This document shows positions 7,855 through 15,548 of a stretch of DNA of 64,000 nucleotides, in pieces (position 1 is the stretch's first letter; the number at the start of each line of letters is the position of its first letter). The notes below the pieces were generated by a model. It was given only the letters and a program-made list of their open reading frames with translations, did not search any database and was not told where the DNA came from. The DNA comes from Burkholderiales bacterium (lineage in GTDB: Bacteria > Pseudomonadota > Gammaproteobacteria > Burkholderiales > Burkholderiaceae_C). Location: assembly GCA_016192425.1 (NCBI GenBank), contig JACPUE010000014.1, positions 1 to 64,000 on the forward strand, in the 5' to 3' direction. Made by a program: the position numbers and the translations under genes.

Positions 7855-9681
7855 ATGGACCGCGCAGCGCCCTCGGCACCCGCCTTCGAGCGCTCCATCC
7901 ACCTGCTCTATGTGCCCACGCTGTGCTGCAACCTGAGCTGCAGCTACTGCTACCTGGGCAAGCAGACCAGCGAGGCCGCGCTCAAGCGCGACGCGCAGCG
8001 CGCCGTGCATACGCTGCGCCACACGCTCGATGCGCTGCGCACGGCTGGTGTGCTGGCCTTCAACGTCTCGCTGCACGGCGGCGAGGTGACCACGCTGCCG
8101 CCCGAGGTGCTCGACACCCTGTTCGGCATGGTGCGCGCGCACTACCGCGCGCATTTCGATGCGCTGGGCGCCCTGGGGCACCGCAAGTCGGCGCCGCACA
8201 TCAAGACCAACCTGTTCAAGTTCGCGCCGCTCTACGAACTGTTCGACCGGCACAAGGTCTCCATCAGCGCCAGCATCGACCTGCCGCTGGCCCTGCACGA
8301 GCGCCACCGCACCACGCGCGGCGGCACCGGCTGGCTGCCGCGCACGCTGGAGAACATCCGCCTGCTGGCGCGCTACCCGCACGCCAAGAAAATTTCCGCC
8401 ACGCTCAGCAGCGAACACCTGCAGGACATGCAGGCGCTGGTGGACGACATCTGGTTCATCCACCGCGAGCTGGGCTTCGACATGAACCAGTTCAACCTGA
8501 TGTTCGCCTTCGGCTCCGAGCTCAACCGCGCGGCCAAGGGCGAGGCCGTGCTCACCCCCGCCACGCCCGAGCAGCAGCAGCGTCTGTACGACACGCTGCA
8601 CGCCGCCTTCCTGGGCACCGAATTGGAAGAGGGCCTGCGCCGCCACTGGTTCGACGAGTTCACCCCCGGCTACTGCACCAACGCCGCCAACTGCGGCGAG
8701 CGCTTCTACCTGCTGCAAAGCGACGGCTCGGTGTATTCGTGCGTGCGCGGCCAGGGCATCCCGGAGTTCCGCTACGGCAACGTGTTCGAGCAGCCCATCC
8801 TCGACATCCTGGACAACGGCGCGCGCAAAATCCGCGCGGTGCACCAGGCGCACGGCTTCGACAGCACCTGCCAGGGCTGCGGCCACCTCTCCACCTGCCA
8901 CACCGGCTGCCCGGTGGTGAAGCACCAGAACCACAGCGGTCGCTCCTACACCTGCGGCCTGCAAAAACGCATCTACGCCGACGCCCCGCTGACCTACCCC
9001 GCCGACCCGCCCGACGTGCAGCACGACTACGCGCAGCAGTACCAGCTGGCCACGCACCCCAGCCTGGCCTTCACGCAACCCGCGGCCCGGCCCGCCGCGC
9101 GCCGCCTGGTGCTGCCCAATGACCTGGGCGAAGAAAAGAACACCCTGCCCGCGCTCATCGAGGCCGACCCGGTACTGCAGGCGCTGTTCGATGGCAGCGC
9201 CTTCGTGCTCGAACTCAATGGCGAGGCCATCGCGCTCGATTCACAGTTGCTCAAACCGCAGCGCAGCGTGCACACCTTGGTGCCCGGCGACCGTGTCGTG
9301 CTGCACCTGCGCCGCGACCTGCTGGCGCACAACTGCCCCGAGGCCGTGCGCAACACCCTCTACCTGCAGATGCTGCGCGACACGCCCGTGGTCTACGGCG
9401 ACGAACAGCGCACCAAGCAGGCGCATGTGTTCACCTACCAGCTCTACGCGCAATTCCTGGAGCACAGCACACTGCTAGGCGAAGACTTCGCGCAGATGGA
9501 CCTCTCTGGCATCATCGACCTGCACCGCGCGCACTACCAGCGCGGCGTGCTCAACAACCTGTTCGTGACCACCTACTTTTTGCGCGAGTACCACTACCAG
9601 AAGCAGAAGGCCAACGCCTTCTACCATGTGCAGACGGCCAACCTGCCGTTCCAGAACTTCGAATTCCACTACCTAAAATGA
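7855..9681 (+). CDS. radical SAM/SPASM protein, probable peptide or protein modifier
   Basis: 608 aa. The radical SAM cluster motif CX3CX2C is Cys25-Cys29-Cys32 (CNLSCSYC), followed by SLHGGEVTT, the SAM-binding GGE motif. A SPASM-type region (about residues 275-370) has Cys in GYCTNAANCGERF, then DGSVYSC, CQGCGHLSTCHTGC and TCGLQKRIY. These would hold one or two auxiliary Fe-S clusters, as in anaerobic sulfatase maturases and RiPP maturases. The remaining roughly 230 residues, rich in aromatics, match nothing I recognise. The start at 7855 lies 2 bp after the membrane protein. No sulfatase is nearby; the next gene encodes a protein with a 27-Asn tail, which is the natural candidate substrate. 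Confidence 0.88.
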   Translation: MDRAAPSAPAFERSIHLLYVPTLCCNLSCSYCYLGKQTSEAALKRDAQRAVHTLRHTLDALRTAGVLAFNVSLHGGEVTTLPPEVLDTLFGMVRAHYRAHFDALGALGHRKSAPHIKTNLFKFAPLYELFDRHKVSISASIDLPLALHERHRTTRGGTGWLPRTLENIRLLARYPHAKKISATLSSEHLQDMQALVDDIWFIHRELGFDMNQFNLMFAFGSELNRAAKGEAVLTPATPEQQQRLYDTLHAAFLGTELEEGLRRHWFDEFTPGYCTNAANCGERFYLLQSDGSVYSCVRGQGIPEFRYGNVFEQPILDILDNGARKIRAVHQAHGFDSTCQGCGHLSTCHTGCPVVKHQNHSGRSYTCGLQKRIYADAPLTYPADPPDVQHDYAQQYQLATHPSLAFTQPAARPAARRLVLPNDLGEEKNTLPALIEADPVLQALFDGSAFVLELNGEAIALDSQLLKPQRSVHTLVPGDRVVLHLRRDLLAHNCPEAVRNTLYLQMLRDTPVVYGDEQRTKQAHVFTYQLYAQFLEHSTLLGEDFAQMDLSGIIDLHRAHYQRGVLNNLFVTTYFLREYHYQKQKANAFYHVQTANLPFQNFEFHYLK

Positions 9682-9845
9682 AACACCCCCCTGAGGCCCT
9701 GCGTGCCTTCCCCCCGCTCTCGCAGCGCTGCGCGCTGCGGGCAGGGAGACGCTCCCGGCGCGGCGGGGCGGCCCTTGCGCGGGAGCCCTGGCTTGGGCCG
9801 CGCCCGTTTCATGCGATGCGGGTGGCGCGCAGCGCCATGGATAAC
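9682..9845 (+). repeat. dispersed repeat family 2, copy B
   Basis: Starts directly after the radical SAM stop and spans the spacer to the poly-Asn gene. It carries the CGCTCTCGCAGCGCTGCGC block and the GGGAGCCCTGGCTTGGG block. It ends in ATG-GAT-AAC, followed by TGA, one base and the next gene's ATG. The hairpins could attenuate transcription from the upstream gene. Confidence 0.8.
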
Positions 9846-9849
9846 TGAC

Positions 9850-10323
9850 ATGAACACCAACGACCTGCAGCGCACCGCCTACACCGTGGAATGCTTTCTG
9901 AACGCCCTGCGGCTGGAGGATGGCCCGCCGCGCACGCAGCTGGAGGAAACGCTGGTGCGCTGGCTGGCCGACGGCGCGCGCGGCAAACAAGACCACCTCA
10001 TCTACCAGGAAGGCCGCATCCACTGCAACGCAGAAGGCAAGGCCCAGCAGACCTTCGACGTACCGCAGGCACGCCAGATCCAGACCCTGTGGTGCAACAG
10101 CGCCAAGCTCTCGGCCATCGACGGCGCGGCCTACAGCCGCAATGCCCAGCTGGTCATGCTGGGCACAGCCGGGTTGTTCCTGACCCTGCCCGGCCAGGCC
10201 GCCGCCAAGGACGCCAAGGACAAGGGCCGAAACAGCAATAACAACAACAATAACAACAATAACAACAATAACAACAATAACAACAATAACAACAACAATA
10301 ACAACAACAATAACAACGGATGA
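9850..10323 (+). CDS. small protein with a C-terminal run of 27 asparagines; candidate radical SAM substrate
   Basis: 157 aa, unrecognised. Residues 1-95 form a plausible small domain with three cysteines (15, 59, 82). Residues 99-119 are hydrophobic and end in GQAAAKDAKD, which looks like a membrane helix or a signal-peptidase-type Ala-x-Ala site. A short Lys/Asp linker follows, then 27 uninterrupted Asn codons (AAC/AAT) and a terminal Gly. The mixed leader-plus-repetitive-tail layout resembles RiPP precursors, and the radical SAM/SPASM gene is directly upstream. Other readings are that the tail is only a low-complexity product of a triplet microsatellite or a cell-surface linker. A three-codon mini-ORF ends one base before the start. 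Confidence 0.72.
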   Translation: MNTNDLQRTAYTVECFLNALRLEDGPPRTQLEETLVRWLADGARGKQDHLIYQEGRIHCNAEGKAQQTFDVPQARQIQTLWCNSAKLSAIDGAAYSRNAQLVMLGTAGLFLTLPGQAAAKDAKDKGRNSNNNNNNNNNNNNNNNNNNNNNNNNNNNG

Positions 10324-10362
10324 TGCGGGGGCGGTTGGCAACGCCCCGCCTCCACCCGCCGT

Positions 10363-10812
10363 TCACTTGCGTACCGGCATCTCCAGCGTCACCGTGGTGG
10401 CGCCTTCCTGCCCAGCCCCCAGGCGGGCCTGGCGCGGGCCCAGCGATTGCAGCACCAGCCCGGCGTCCACCGTGGCGCCCACGCGGTAGGGTTTGGCGGG
10501 TTTGCCGTCCACGGCGATGAGTGCGGCGCCGCTGTCGCCCTGCTGGCCAGCCAGCACACCTACCAGCGCAAAGCGGCTGGAGACGGGCGGCGGCGCCTCC
10601 TGGGGCTCGGCCTGCGCCGCCACTGCGCCCAGCAGGCGGGCCATGGCCTGCACGTCGGTGGTGACGGGCGCAGAGGCAGTTGCGGGGGCGGGCATGCCGG
10701 GTGGGGGCGCCGTCAGGCGCAGGCCCCAGTAGGCCACGCTGGCAGCAGCCAGCGCCCAGACGGCCAGCGTGCCCAGGCGCACGCCCCAAGGTTGGTGAGA
10801 TCGGGTCTGCAT
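10363..10812 (-). CDS. gspC: type II secretion GspC-like protein
   Basis: 149 aa from the ATG at 10812; an in-frame ATG nine codons upstream at 10839 is less likely. It has one N-terminal membrane helix (LGTLAVWALAAASVAYWGLRL), a Pro/Ala-rich linker, and a homology-region-like domain (SSRFALVGVLAG, then AALIAVDGKPAKPYRVGATVDAGLVLQSL). GspC links the inner-membrane platform to the GspD secretin. It lacks the C-terminal PDZ domain of enterobacterial GspC, as in short betaproteobacterial forms. It is transcribed divergently from gspG across a 65-bp gap and convergently with the poly-Asn gene. In the classic operon gspC comes first on the same strand, so the inversion is unusual. Confidence 0.82.
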   Translation of the reverse strand: MQTRSHQPWGVRLGTLAVWALAAASVAYWGLRLTAPPPGMPAPATASAPVTTDVQAMARLLGAVAAQAEPQEAPPPVSSRFALVGVLAGQQGDSGAALIAVDGKPAKPYRVGATVDAGLVLQSLGPRQARLGAGQEGATTVTLEMPVRK

Positions 10813-10877
10813 CGCGCGATTATGATTCAGCCGATGCACGGGATGGCCCGTGGCCCTTCTTCAACCGCCTGCCGACC

Positions 10878-11318
10878 ATGAACCTTTCCGACTCCTGTGC
10901 GCGCCGCACGCTGGCCCGTGGCTTCACCCTGATCGAGCTGATGGTGGTGCTGGTCATCATCGGCGTGCTGGGCGCCCTGATCGTGCCCAACGTGCTGGAA
11001 CGCGCCGACGACGCCCGCATCACCGCGGCGCACACCGATGTGACCAACCTGATGCAGGCGCTCAAGCTCTACCGGCTGGACAACCAGCGCTACCCCACGG
11101 CCGAGCAGGGCCTGCAGGCACTGATTGCCAAGCCCACCTCGGGCCCCCAGCCGCTCAACTGGAAGCCCTACCTGGAGAAGCTCCCCAACGACCCCTGGGG
11201 GCGCCCGTACCAGTACCTCAACCCTGGCATCAAGGGCGAGGTGGACGTGATGTCCTTTGGTGCCGACGGGCAGTCCGGCGGCGAAGGCAAGAATGCCGAC
11301 ATCGGCAGCTGGCAGTAA
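10878..11318 (+). CDS. gspG: type II secretion major pseudopilin
   Basis: 146 aa. The prepilin peptidase site is ARG-FTLIELMVVLVIIG, with cleavage before Phe and Glu at +5. The GspG C-terminal body shows YRLDNQRYPTAEQGLQALI and NDPWGRPYQYLNPG, with the acidic Ca-binding loop region near DVMSFGADGQSGGEG. It polymerises into the pseudopilus that pushes exoproteins through GspD. Processing needs GspO/PilD, which is not in the window. It is first in the plus-strand gsp run. Upstream residues in the same frame belong to the intergenic region, so the ATG at 10878 is preferred. Confidence 0.95.
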   Translation: MNLSDSCARRTLARGFTLIELMVVLVIIGVLGALIVPNVLERADDARITAAHTDVTNLMQALKLYRLDNQRYPTAEQGLQALIAKPTSGPQPLNWKPYLEKLPNDPWGRPYQYLNPGIKGEVDVMSFGADGQSGGEGKNADIGSWQ

Positions 11319-11754
11319 GCCGCTGTGGCGCCCGCAGCCGCTGCGGGGCTTCACGCTGCTGGAGCTGCTGGTGGTGCTGGCCATTGTGGGCCTGGCCATG
11401 GCCGGTGTGGGCCTGGCGCTGCGCGACAACGGCGGCGCCCTGCTGGAGCGCGAAGGCGAGCGCCTGGCCGCGCTGCTGGAGGCGGGCCGTGCACAGTCGC
11501 GCGCCAGCGGTGTGGCGGTGCGCTGGCGTACCGATGGGCAGGGTTTTCACTTCGACGGCCTGCCCGACAAGGCACTGCCCACGCAATGGCTGGATGCACA
11601 GACCCAGGTGCGCGGCCCTGGCGAGTTGTGGCTGGGCCCCGAGCCGCTGATTGGGCCGCAGCAGGTCACCCTGGCGCACCCTTCCTGGCCCGACCGCAGC
11701 GTGCGCGTGTCCACCAATGGCTTGCGCCCCTTCACGGTGGAGATTGCGCAGTGA
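11293..11754 (+). CDS. gspH: type II secretion minor pseudopilin GspH
   Basis: 153 aa from the ATG at 11293, which overlaps the end of gspG by 26 bp. The prepilin motif is RGFTLLELLVVLAIVG. The rest is a GspH/FimT-like body, with GERLAALLEAGRAQSRASG and a conserved VRWRTDGQGF strand. GspH is a minor pseudopilin near the pseudopilus tip. The leader before Gly-Phe is about 18 residues, slightly long, and the exact start is uncertain (an upstream ATG at 11257 exists). It is coupled to gspI by a GTGA overlap. Confidence 0.88.
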   Translation: MPTSAAGSKPLWRPQPLRGFTLLELLVVLAIVGLAMAGVGLALRDNGGALLEREGERLAALLEAGRAQSRASGVAVRWRTDGQGFHFDGLPDKALPTQWLDAQTQVRGPGELWLGPEPLIGPQQVTLAHPSWPDRSVRVSTNGLRPFTVEIAQ

Positions 11755-12122
11755 CGCCCCGGCCACTGCAGGCGCAGCGCGGCTTCACGCTGGTGGAGGT
11801 GCTCACGGCCCTGGCCATCGTGGCGATTGCCTTGCTGGCGGGTTCGCAGGCCAGCAGTGCGCTGGTGCGCAATGCGCAGCGCCAGTCCGACGTGCTGCTG
11901 GCCCAGATCTGCGCCGAGAACGCGCTGATCGCCACACGCCTGTCGCGCCAGATGCCGCCCATTGGCGACACCATGCAGCCCTGCAACCAGGCGGGCCGGG
12001 GCCTGCTGGTCAACCTGGTGGTACGCCCCACGCCCAATCCGGCCTTCCGCCGGGTGGATGCGCAGGTGTTCGACGATTCCCAGCCGGTGCTTCGTCTCTC
12101 TACCATCGTAGGCCGACGCTGA
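11751..12122 (+). CDS. gspI: type II secretion minor pseudopilin GspI
   Basis: 123 aa starting with GTG at 11751 inside the gspH stop (GTGA). The only alternative would extend into gspH. The prepilin site is QRGFTLVEVLTALAIVAIALLAG, with Glu+5. The C-terminal part shows CAENALIATRLSRQMPP, typical of GspI, which nucleates the GspI-J-K tip complex. Length is normal. Its stop shares one base with the gspJ start (TGATG). Confidence 0.9.
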   Translation: MTPRPLQAQRGFTLVEVLTALAIVAIALLAGSQASSALVRNAQRQSDVLLAQICAENALIATRLSRQMPPIGDTMQPCNQAGRGLLVNLVVRPTPNPAFRRVDAQVFDDSQPVLRLSTIVGRR

Positions 12123-12784
12123 TGCAGAAAGCACGCGGGTTCACGCTGATCGAGCTGCTGGTGGCCATTGCCATCCTGGGGCTGGTGGCCATTTTGAGCT
12201 GGCGCGGGCTGGACAGCATGGTGCGCACCCAGGCACAGACACGCGAGCGCAGCGAGCAACTGCTGACGCTGCAGGCCGCCCTGGGGCAATGGAACGCCGA
12301 CCTGGATGCGCTGCTGCCCCTGGCGCACACCGTGCCCATCGACTGGGACGGCCAGGTGCTGCGCCTGACGCGCCGCAGCCCGGTCGATGCGGGCCAAGGC
12401 GCACTGGTGGTGGCCTGGGCGCGGCGCAACGTACAGGGGCAAGACCTGTGGCTGCGCTGGCAGTCCGCCCCGCTGCGCACGCGCGGTGCCTGGCTGCAGG
12501 CGTGGCAGCAGGCGGCCCAGTGGGCGCGCAACCCTGGCGACGCAGACCGGCGCAGCGAAGTGGCCATCCTGCCGCTGAGCGACTGGCACGTGTTCTATTA
12601 CCGGGGCGACGCTTGGAGCAATCCGCTGTCCAGCCCCGGCACGCCGCCGGGCGACCTCAACGCCGTGGGCGCGCTCATCCCCGACGGCGTGCGCCTGCAG
12701 CTGGACCTGCCCGCCAGCGCATCCCTGGGCGGGACACTGGTGCGCGACTGGGCAAACCCCCTGCGCGGCGGAGGCAAGTCATGA
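12122..12784 (+). CDS. gspJ: type II secretion minor pseudopilin GspJ
   Basis: 220 aa. A very short leader (MQKARG) precedes the FTLIELLVAIAILGLVAILSWRG segment, which matches GspJ (the WRGLD motif after the helix is characteristic). The body includes DLDALLPLAHTVPIDWDGQ and a LSDWHVFYYRGDAWSNPLSS region. It is a tip pseudopilin partner of GspI and GspK. The start overlaps the gspI stop by one base and the stop overlaps the gspK start by four. Confidence 0.92.
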   Translation: MQKARGFTLIELLVAIAILGLVAILSWRGLDSMVRTQAQTRERSEQLLTLQAALGQWNADLDALLPLAHTVPIDWDGQVLRLTRRSPVDAGQGALVVAWARRNVQGQDLWLRWQSAPLRTRGAWLQAWQQAAQWARNPGDADRRSEVAILPLSDWHVFYYRGDAWSNPLSSPGTPPGDLNAVGALIPDGVRLQLDLPASASLGGTLVRDWANPLRGGGKS

Positions 12785-13740
12785 GCCCCACCCCACCCCC
12801 CCGGCAGCGCGGCGCCGCCCTGCTGGCCGCCATGCTGACCGTCACGCTGGTCGCTACCTTTGCAGCGGCAGCGCTGTGGCAGCAATGGCGCAGCATCGAG
12901 GTCGAGACGGCCGAGCGCGCGCGCATCCAGGCAGCCTGGATCCTGATCGGCGCACTCGACTGGTCGCGCCTGATCCTGAGCGAAGACAGCCGCGCGGGCG
13001 GCGCCGACCACCTGGCCGAGCCCTGGGCCGTGCCGCTGGAAGAAGCGCGCCTGTCCACCTTTCTGGCGGCAGACCGCGGCGTGACGCAGATCGACGAGGC
13101 AGGCGGCGCCGAGGAGGCCTTCCTCTCGGGCCAGATCATCGACATGCAGTCGCGCCTGAACCTGTCCAACCTGGTGAGCAGCGACACGGTCAACGAAGCG
13201 GCGCTCGCACAGTTCGAACGCCTGTTCGCCCAATTGGGCCTGCCCCTGGCCGAGCTGGCCACGCTGGTGCAGGCCCTGCGCCAGGCGCAGGCGCCAGGCA
13301 GCGAAAACACCGACGCACCGCTGATGCCGCAGTCCCCCAACCAACTGGCCTGGCTGGGCCTGGCACCACGCACCCTGGCACTGCTGGCCCCGCACGTGAC
13401 GCTGTTGCCAGAGCACAAGCCCGTCAACCTCAACACCGCCGGGGCCGAGGTGCTGATGGCCAGCATCCGCGGCCTGGACCGTGCGGGCGCCGACAGGATC
13501 ATGGCGGTGCGGCAGTTGCAGCATTTCCGCTCGATGGACGATGTCAAAAAACTGCTGGGCAACCAGATCGAACTCAACGGCACCGAGCACGGTGTTGCAT
13601 CCTCCTACTTCGAGGTGCATGGCCGCCTGCGCATGGGCCAGACGGTGGTGCAGGAGCGCTCCTTGGTGCGCCGCACGGGCCTGGAGGCCACCACCGTATG
13701 GCGCGAACGCACGGGGGCGCAGGTGCCGGGGATTTCCTGA
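12781..13740 (+). CDS. gspK: type II secretion minor pseudopilin GspK
   Basis: 319 aa, the largest pseudopilin, as expected. After a short basic leader (PPPRQRG) the processed helix is AALLAAMLTVTLVATFAAAALW. It lacks Glu at +5, as GspK does. The C-terminal half has a helix-hairpin-helix-like segment, PVNLNTAGAEVLMASIRGLDRAGADRIMAVR, typical of GspK. It caps the pseudopilus. It is translationally coupled to gspJ (ATGA). Confidence 0.93.
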   Translation: MSPTPPPRQRGAALLAAMLTVTLVATFAAAALWQQWRSIEVETAERARIQAAWILIGALDWSRLILSEDSRAGGADHLAEPWAVPLEEARLSTFLAADRGVTQIDEAGGAEEAFLSGQIIDMQSRLNLSNLVSSDTVNEAALAQFERLFAQLGLPLAELATLVQALRQAQAPGSENTDAPLMPQSPNQLAWLGLAPRTLALLAPHVTLLPEHKPVNLNTAGAEVLMASIRGLDRAGADRIMAVRQLQHFRSMDDVKKLLGNQIELNGTEHGVASSYFEVHGRLRMGQTVVQERSLVRRTGLEATTVWRERTGAQVPGIS

Positions 13741-13787
13741 GCGGGCCAGACACACACGCCCCCTACAATGGCCCGCGAACTTTTTCC

Positions 13788-15002
13788 ATGAGCACCCTGA
13801 TCCTCCACCTCCCCCTGGCACGCAACGGCGGCGCCACCGAATACCGCTACACGCTCAGCGCAGACGGCCACCAGGCCACGCGCCACGGCACTGCGGCCGC
13901 CAGCACACTGCCCGCCGTGGGGCGTGCGAGCGAGATCGTTGCCCTGGTGCCGGTGCGCGCGCTGTCCTGGCAGCGCGTGGCGCTGCCCCCCGGCGTGGGG
14001 CCGCAAAGCCCGCGCCTGCGCAGCGTACTCGAAGGCCTGCTCGAAGACCGCCTGCTGGACGACCCCGCACAACTGCATTTCGCGCTGGAGCCCGGCGCAC
14101 GCCCCGGCGCCAGCGCCTGGGTGGCCATTTGCAACCGCGCCTGGCTGCGCGACGCACTCCAGGCGCTGGAAGCCGCAGGCCGCCCCGTGGCCCGCGTGGT
14201 GCCCGAACTTGCCCCCGGCGCCACCGACGCCGTGCTGGTGCTGGGCACCTGCCCCGAAGACGCCCTGCTGGCCGCCACGCCCGGCCCCGACCAGGGCGTG
14301 CTGCTGCTGCCCCTGGCCGCCGCCAGCCTAGCCCTCACCGGGCTGGACACCGACCCGCCCCCGCCCCTGGTGGCCGAGCCCGCCGTGGCGGCGCTGGCCG
14401 AACAGGCCCTGGGCCGCAGCGCACAACTGCAAACCGAACACGAGCGTGCCCTGCTGGCCGCGCGCAGCCCCTGGGACCTGGCCCAGATGGACCTGGCCAG
14501 CAGCGGCCGCTCCCGCACCCTGCGCAAGGCCGGGAGCCTGGCGGGCCAACTGCTGCGCGCGCCCCAGTGGCGCGCAGCCCGCTGGGGCGCCGCCGTGCTG
14601 CTGCTGGCGCACCTGGCCGGGCTCAACGCCTGGGCCTGGCAAGAGCGCCAGATGCTGGCCGCCAAGCAGGCCGCAGCGCGCAACGCGCTCACGCAGACCT
14701 TCCCGCAGGTCAAGGTCGTGGTCGATGCGCCGCTGCAAATGGAGCGCGAACTGGCCCAGTTGCGCCAGGCGGCGGGCGGCCTCTCGCCGCGCGACCTGGA
14801 AGCCCTGCTCGCCGCCGCAGCCCAGGCCCTGCCTGCGCAAGCGCAGCCCAGCGCCATTGACTTTGGCGCGGGCGAGCTGCGCCTCAAGGGCCTGCCCCTG
14901 CCCGAGGCGAACCTGGCCGACGCCAATGCACGCGCACGCGCCACGGGCCACCAATTGCGCCTGGAAGACGGCACCCTGCTCGTGCGCGAGCAAGCCCAAT
15001 GA
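13788..15002 (+). CDS. gspL: type II secretion inner-membrane platform protein GspL
   Basis: 404 aa. An N-terminal cytoplasmic actin-like domain (about residues 1-255) precedes one membrane helix (WGAAVLLLAHLAGLNAWAW, about residues 265-285) and a periplasmic ferredoxin-like domain. GspL recruits the GspE ATPase to the membrane and pairs with GspM. The ATG at 13788 lies 47 bp after gspK; residues upstream in the same frame are out-of-phase gspK sequence. It is rich in Ala, Pro and Leu, as usual here. Confidence 0.9.
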   Translation: MSTLILHLPLARNGGATEYRYTLSADGHQATRHGTAAASTLPAVGRASEIVALVPVRALSWQRVALPPGVGPQSPRLRSVLEGLLEDRLLDDPAQLHFALEPGARPGASAWVAICNRAWLRDALQALEAAGRPVARVVPELAPGATDAVLVLGTCPEDALLAATPGPDQGVLLLPLAAASLALTGLDTDPPPPLVAEPAVAALAEQALGRSAQLQTEHERALLAARSPWDLAQMDLASSGRSRTLRKAGSLAGQLLRAPQWRAARWGAAVLLLAHLAGLNAWAWQERQMLAAKQAAARNALTQTFPQVKVVVDAPLQMERELAQLRQAAGGLSPRDLEALLAAAAQALPAQAQPSAIDFGAGELRLKGLPLPEANLADANARARATGHQLRLEDGTLLVREQAQ

Positions 15003-15009
15003 GCACCCC

Positions 15010-15534
15010 ATGACCCGCACCGCATCCCCCGCTTCTTCCCTGCAAGCCGCCTGGAACAAACTTGCCCCGCGCGAGCAAACCCTGGTGCGCGCCGCCGCTG
15101 CCGTGGTGGGCCTGGCCCTGCTGTGGTGGCTGCTGCTGGCCCCTGCGCTGCACACGCTGCGCAGCGCCAGCGCCCAGCACGCCGCACTGGACGCCCAGTT
15201 GCAGCACCTGCAGGCGCTGGCGTCCGAAGCCCAGCAACTGCAGGCCCAGCCCCGCACCAGCCCGGAAGACGCCGCGCGCGCGCTGCAGGCATCGGTCACC
15301 TCCACCCTGGGCGCCGGTGCCAAGCTGGCCCTGGCGGGCGACCGCGCCACGCTCACGCTCCAGGGCGTGCATGCCGAAGCCCTGGCCACCTGGCTGGCCC
15401 AGGCCCGCAACAACGCCCGCGCCGTGCCGCAAGAGGCCCACCTCACCCGCAGCGCCAGCCCGCGCCAGGGCAATGGCGCCGCAGCCCCCGTGCGCTGGGA
15501 CGGCACCCTGGTGCTGAGCCTGCCCACCCGTTGA
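15010..15534 (+). CDS. gspM: type II secretion inner-membrane protein GspM
   Basis: 174 aa. It has a short cytoplasmic N-terminus with KLAPREQTLVRAAAAVVG, a membrane helix (LALLWWLLLAPALHTL), a coiled-coil-like Ala/Gln/Leu stretch and a periplasmic ferredoxin-like domain. This matches GspM, the partner of GspL. It starts 7 bp after the gspL stop. Confidence 0.9.
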   Translation: MTRTASPASSLQAAWNKLAPREQTLVRAAAAVVGLALLWWLLLAPALHTLRSASAQHAALDAQLQHLQALASEAQQLQAQPRTSPEDAARALQASVTSTLGAGAKLALAGDRATLTLQGVHAEALATWLAQARNNARAVPQEAHLTRSASPRQGNGAAAPVRWDGTLVLSLPTR

Positions 15535-15548
15535 CCCGCACCGCCACC

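Noticed and set aside
10237-10317. The AAC/AAT tract as a CRISPR or binding-site array
   Set aside because: There are no repeat-spacer units; it is a simple triplet tract in frame within a gene.
10131-10355. Minus-strand frames with long Leu or Cys/Tyr runs opposite the poly-Asn tail
   Set aside because: They are the antisense reading of the AAC/AAT tract, with no homology or ribosome site; the plus-strand frame continues a plausible protein.
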